Below, in pieces: positions 40,201-42,463 of a stretch of DNA of 42,463 nucleotides. The notes below the pieces were generated by a model that worked only from the letters and a program-made list of their open reading frames with translations, searched no databases and had not been told where the DNA came from. The stretch covers positions 104,775 through 147,237 of the forward strand of contig JBBHKE010000854.1 in assembly GCA_037447655.1 (NCBI GenBank), in the 5' to 3' direction. The stretch's first letter is position 1. Each line of letters begins with the position of its first letter. Position numbers and translations under genes: made by a program. Source of the stretch: Zygnema cylindricum. Taxonomy: Eukaryota; Streptophyta; Zygnematophyceae; Zygnematales; Zygnemataceae.

Positions 40201-40724
40201 GGTGGAGTCTGGGAAGACTGGAGGGAGGGGAGGGAGGGGGCGAAGGAGGAGAGGGAGGGGAAAGAAGAGGAGGAGGGGTGGGAGGAAGAGAGAGAGATGA
40301 GGAAGATTTACCCTTTAATAACCAAAAAGAATGTAAAAAAAGTAAAGGGAATGGAATGGCGTTGGATAGACATGGCTCAAATGGTGAAAAGGAATGGCAA
40401 ATGGTCGGCTTCGCTGACAAATCAGGATCGGGTCAGGATCATAAACCGGCTTCGGTATCCGGCAGACATCATCAGAAAGGATCAAAAATCGGCTTGAAAA
40501 AAAAGAAAAATCAAAAGGAAAAGAGAAAAGCTCTAGGAGGTCAAAGGAAGAAGAGGAAAAGAAAGGAAGGAGAGGAGAAGGAAGAGGAAGGAAGAGGAAG
40601 GGAAGTCATCTTCTGTGCCTACCGATGCCTCTCCCTCCTCCTTCCTCCTTTCCTCCGGGTTACACGGCCACCGGCAGGCGCCTTGGCAGATCTGGCGCCA
40701 GCTGGGAGGTCTGGCACAGAGTGA
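37267..40724 (+). CDS. C2-domain (calcium-dependent lipid-binding type) protein, three exons
   Basis: Exons 37267-37485, 38273-38400 and 38687-40724; introns are GT-AG (CAG|GTGGGG...TTCAG|TGG; ACAG|GTGGGA...CCAG|TCT), phases 0 and 2. Predicted product 794 aa. Residues about 8-137 form a C2 domain built from all three exons: GILDVHVHHARLSF...DVYLRLLVG, then RPTFDQSL, then WLRCEAVAVEARGRERVLGCARVPLGDV, then DAPAGTLTLTLAYHG. This matches the plant C2 family of the Arabidopsis At1g04540/At5g55530 type, usually shorter, whose members bind membranes. The expected acidic calcium ligands are largely missing, so calcium binding is doubtful. The long tail has a Gly-rich run (about 213-233), an Asn/Gly/Ser-rich region with FNGN-like repeats (about 281-437), and a Lys/Arg/Glu-rich stretch (about 718-757). 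Start could also be the ATG at 37288. The last about 40 residues are the least certain; another frame is open from 40615. Confidence 0.8.
37486..38130. repeat. About 640-bp purine minisatellite in intron 1 of the C2-domain gene
   Basis: Nearly pure A/G on the plus strand, built from interchanging units GAGAGGCGAGAGGAAGAGG and GAGAGGAAGAGGGAGAGGAGG (about 18-24 bp), with only occasional C. Long frames on both strands through it (up to 521 and 422 aa) are artefacts of the repeat. Tandem structure like this is prone to length change and could be collapsed in the assembly. Confidence 0.95.
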
Positions 40725-41566
40725 CAGATGGGGCAATGGTCTCGGGGGAGAAGGAGAAGGATTATTAAGGAGAGGAGAGGAGGATATGAGGGGTGGAAGG
40801 AGTTTTGGGGGAGACTGGAGGTGGGAGGAGGGAGTGAGATGGTTCACATGCTTTTTTTGAACCGTTTTTGTTTGTTTATTTTATTTTTACAATTAGTGGT
40901 ATTTATAAAATTAGGGTTCTTTTTAATTTTTCTTTTCTCTTTTGTCTTTAAGGTTGTTTTTCTTAATCCTTTATGTTTTGTTCAACCCGCAGTTGTTAGG
41001 GTTTAATGGAGGGAGGGAGGGAGGGATGATGGGATGGGGTACTTTGTGTAGACAAGGAAAATCCTGAATGGCCGTGGATGCTGTAATTTTTAGTGTGGAT
41101 TCTTTGTTTTTTTTTTGCCTATGGCCGTTTTTTCATTTTTTGGCATGGGGCAATTAAACAGCTGAAATTTTTAGTTTTTATTTCACTTTTTTTGAAGGAC
41201 ATTTTCTCCTTCCGGTATAAGATTGTTCCACAACCTCTGGCCTCTAAAATGACATCGATCTTATTTAATTGCACCACTACGGTGTCTTTGTGACATGTGC
41301 TATTTTTCAAAACATTATTCTTGTTCAACACAACAGTGATTTTTGACCCCCTTAATAACCTTTCATTTGTTTCAACACCGTAGCTACTGTGGATATATGT
41401 ACCTGGAGAGCTAAAGTAGCCCTCTTAGTTTTTGTATAACTTGTAACATGTTATTCATCGAATTTTTGTCCAATAGTTTTTAATTTTTGGCTTGCTTTTT
41501 TTGTTTATCACAGTGCTCATGTAGTGCAGGGAAAAGTTTCTACTTTCCTTTTTTTCCTTTTTTTAG
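40725..41566. other. 3' flank of the C2-domain gene
   Basis: T-rich sequence after the stop codon with no clear AATAAA; a GGGA microsatellite lies at 41010-41040. It probably holds the 3' UTR. No other gene recognised. Confidence 0.45.
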
Positions 41567-41673
41567 GAAAAGACATTGCTTAAAAGGGGACGACTGTAAA
41601 CCAGCCCAGTCAGTGGAACAACAAATGAAAGACATGAAATTGGAAAGTGGCAAACAGTGGAAGCAAAGGGAAG
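41567..41673 (+). CDS. Candidate internal exon, CCCH-zinc-finger-like fragment
   Basis: A strong acceptor (T-rich run, TTTTTTTAG|G at 41565-41566) and a donor (GAAG|GTAAAA at 41674) bound a 107-bp frame, open in phase 2. It encodes KRHCLKGDDCKPAQS followed by a charged helix-like stretch. HCLKGDDCK is typical of plant CCCH zinc fingers, but the first Cys would have to come from another exon and the closing His is replaced (PAQS). I could not find partner exons with matching phase. It may be a real exon of an unseen gene, a gene fragment, or chance. Confidence 0.25.
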
Positions 41674-42378
41674 GTAAAAAAGTTTATGAAAAGAAGTAAA
41701 CATCCAGACAAGCAAGTAAATTTTACTAGCCATGCTTCTGCTTCGCAGTATGTTGTCAGGTACAACAGAAGTAGAGAGAAATAGGAAGAACTCATGTTGC
41801 ATGCGTGGAAGGGTAATTTTTGATTTACCCACGCACAGTAGAGTAAGAGAGGTTAATTTACTTTTGCACAGGTCGAAGAGGAATAGTTTTCGAAGAGAAA
41901 TAGTTCGACTTTCATGTAAGTGTAGGAATATATATTGATTTACCATGGCATGGAGGAAAGTAGATTGTTTTGCCCTTCCAACTCCGAAGGTGGAGTGAAG
42001 TAGATTGACTTACTTTCGCCTAGGTGAAGGGGGAATTAGTAGCCTTACGAGTGTTAAACATTTAGACTGACCACGCCTAGGGGAACTATCACTAGCTGCC
42101 AAAACGTACTGCATCGTACAGGAAGTACAAATTTTATCCACGGACCAAACGTCAATTGAAGATGTGCCCGCAATATAAGTTGGAGAATAAGTCGCAACAA
42201 ATCAGTCCAATAAATGCACATCCTTGTGATGAAACTTTTGACGAGACATTTGCATGCATCAAAATTTTACTGCAAACCGTACGATTACATTATCCTGACC
42301 TAATACACTGCATGCAGTCCACAAGAAAACCAGCCTTCATAAACATCCACATACATTCAGGTAGAGACCGGCTGCCCT
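41674..42378. other. Intergenic or intronic, nothing firm
   Basis: No recognised domain or repeat. A diverged short direct repeat containing ATTTACC or GTAGATTGACTTAC occurs between about 41815 and 42015. It may contain the 3' UTR of the minus-strand gene entering from the right. Confidence 0.35.
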
Positions 42379-42462
42379 TCAACCTCCCTCTTCATTACTC
42401 TTCTGTAAAGCACAAGCTTTCAATGCTTTCAGATCATCCTCTAACTTCTTCCTCACTGATTC
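42379..42462 (-). CDS. C-terminal end of a gene running off the right edge (partial)
   Basis: The minus strand reads 27 codons, ESVRKKLEDDLKALKACALQ then KSNEEGG, and a TGA at 42379-42381. The composition (amphipathic, alternating charged and Leu residues) suggests the end of a helical or coiled-coil protein, unlike the random frames nearby. No family recognised. The 5' part is outside the window, so start and exon structure are unknown. Confidence 0.35.
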   Translation of the reverse strand, partial: ESVRKKLEDDLKALKACALQKSNEEGG

Positions 42463-42463
42463 T

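Noticed and set aside
1-42463. tRNA, rRNA, CRISPR arrays, bacterial operons
   Set aside because: I scanned for T-loop motifs (GGTTCGAATCC type), rRNA-like blocks and regularly spaced repeats with unique spacers. None was found, and the spliced genes show this is plant nuclear DNA.

Overview
The window is nuclear DNA from a green land plant. It carries a eukaryotic assimilatory nitrate reductase gene with three GT-AG introns, a plant-type C2-domain gene, and what looks like a nuclear gene for a plastid-targeted protein. It also carries a chromovirus-type Ty3/gypsy LTR element with an initiator-Met-tRNA primer site. Short introns, low gene density and abundant GA/CT microsatellites would fit an early-diverging land plant such as a bryophyte, but the species cannot be fixed from this sequence. 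A run of 10 N (28142-28151) shows it is a draft assembly.

Layout. (1) 1-3.85 kb: a minus-strand five-exon gene that I assembled from splice-site phase; it predicts a plastid transit peptide and one C-terminal membrane helix. (2) 3.85-6.3 kb: intergenic DNA with diverged tandem repeats and a GC-rich block. (3) 6.33-12.84 kb: complete minus-strand nitrate reductase (913 aa, 4 exons). Its introns are full of GA/CT tracts, minisatellites and duplicated exon edges. (4) 12.84-15.2 kb: nitrate reductase upstream region with two G-boxes, a dense cluster of CCGTAC/GTACGG motifs and a 215-bp inverted-repeat element. (5) 15.2-18.8 kb: a decayed hAT transposon. (6) 18.83-28.0 kb: a complete but coding-dead LTR retrotransposon (9166 bp, two LTRs of about 1.53 kb, 5-bp target duplication ATAGT). 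Each LTR carries a nested 550-bp inverted-repeat element. (7) 28-36.5 kb: gene-poor DNA with a solo copy of that 550-bp element and a 1.86-kb PIF/Harbinger-like element that itself contains an 873-bp hAT-like element. (8) 37.27-40.72 kb: plus-strand C2-domain gene in three exons with a long Asn/Gly-rich tail. (9) 40.7-42.46 kb: mostly noncoding, with two weakly supported exons, one running off the window.

The genes do not form a functional unit. Nitrate reductase reduces nitrate to nitrite in the cytosol; the C2 protein is probably membrane-associated; the small plastid protein is unrecognised. Two sequence habits cut across the window. One is recent short tandem duplications of 16-167 bp. 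The other is long purine/pyrimidine tracts sitting next to exons and almost absent from the transposon block.
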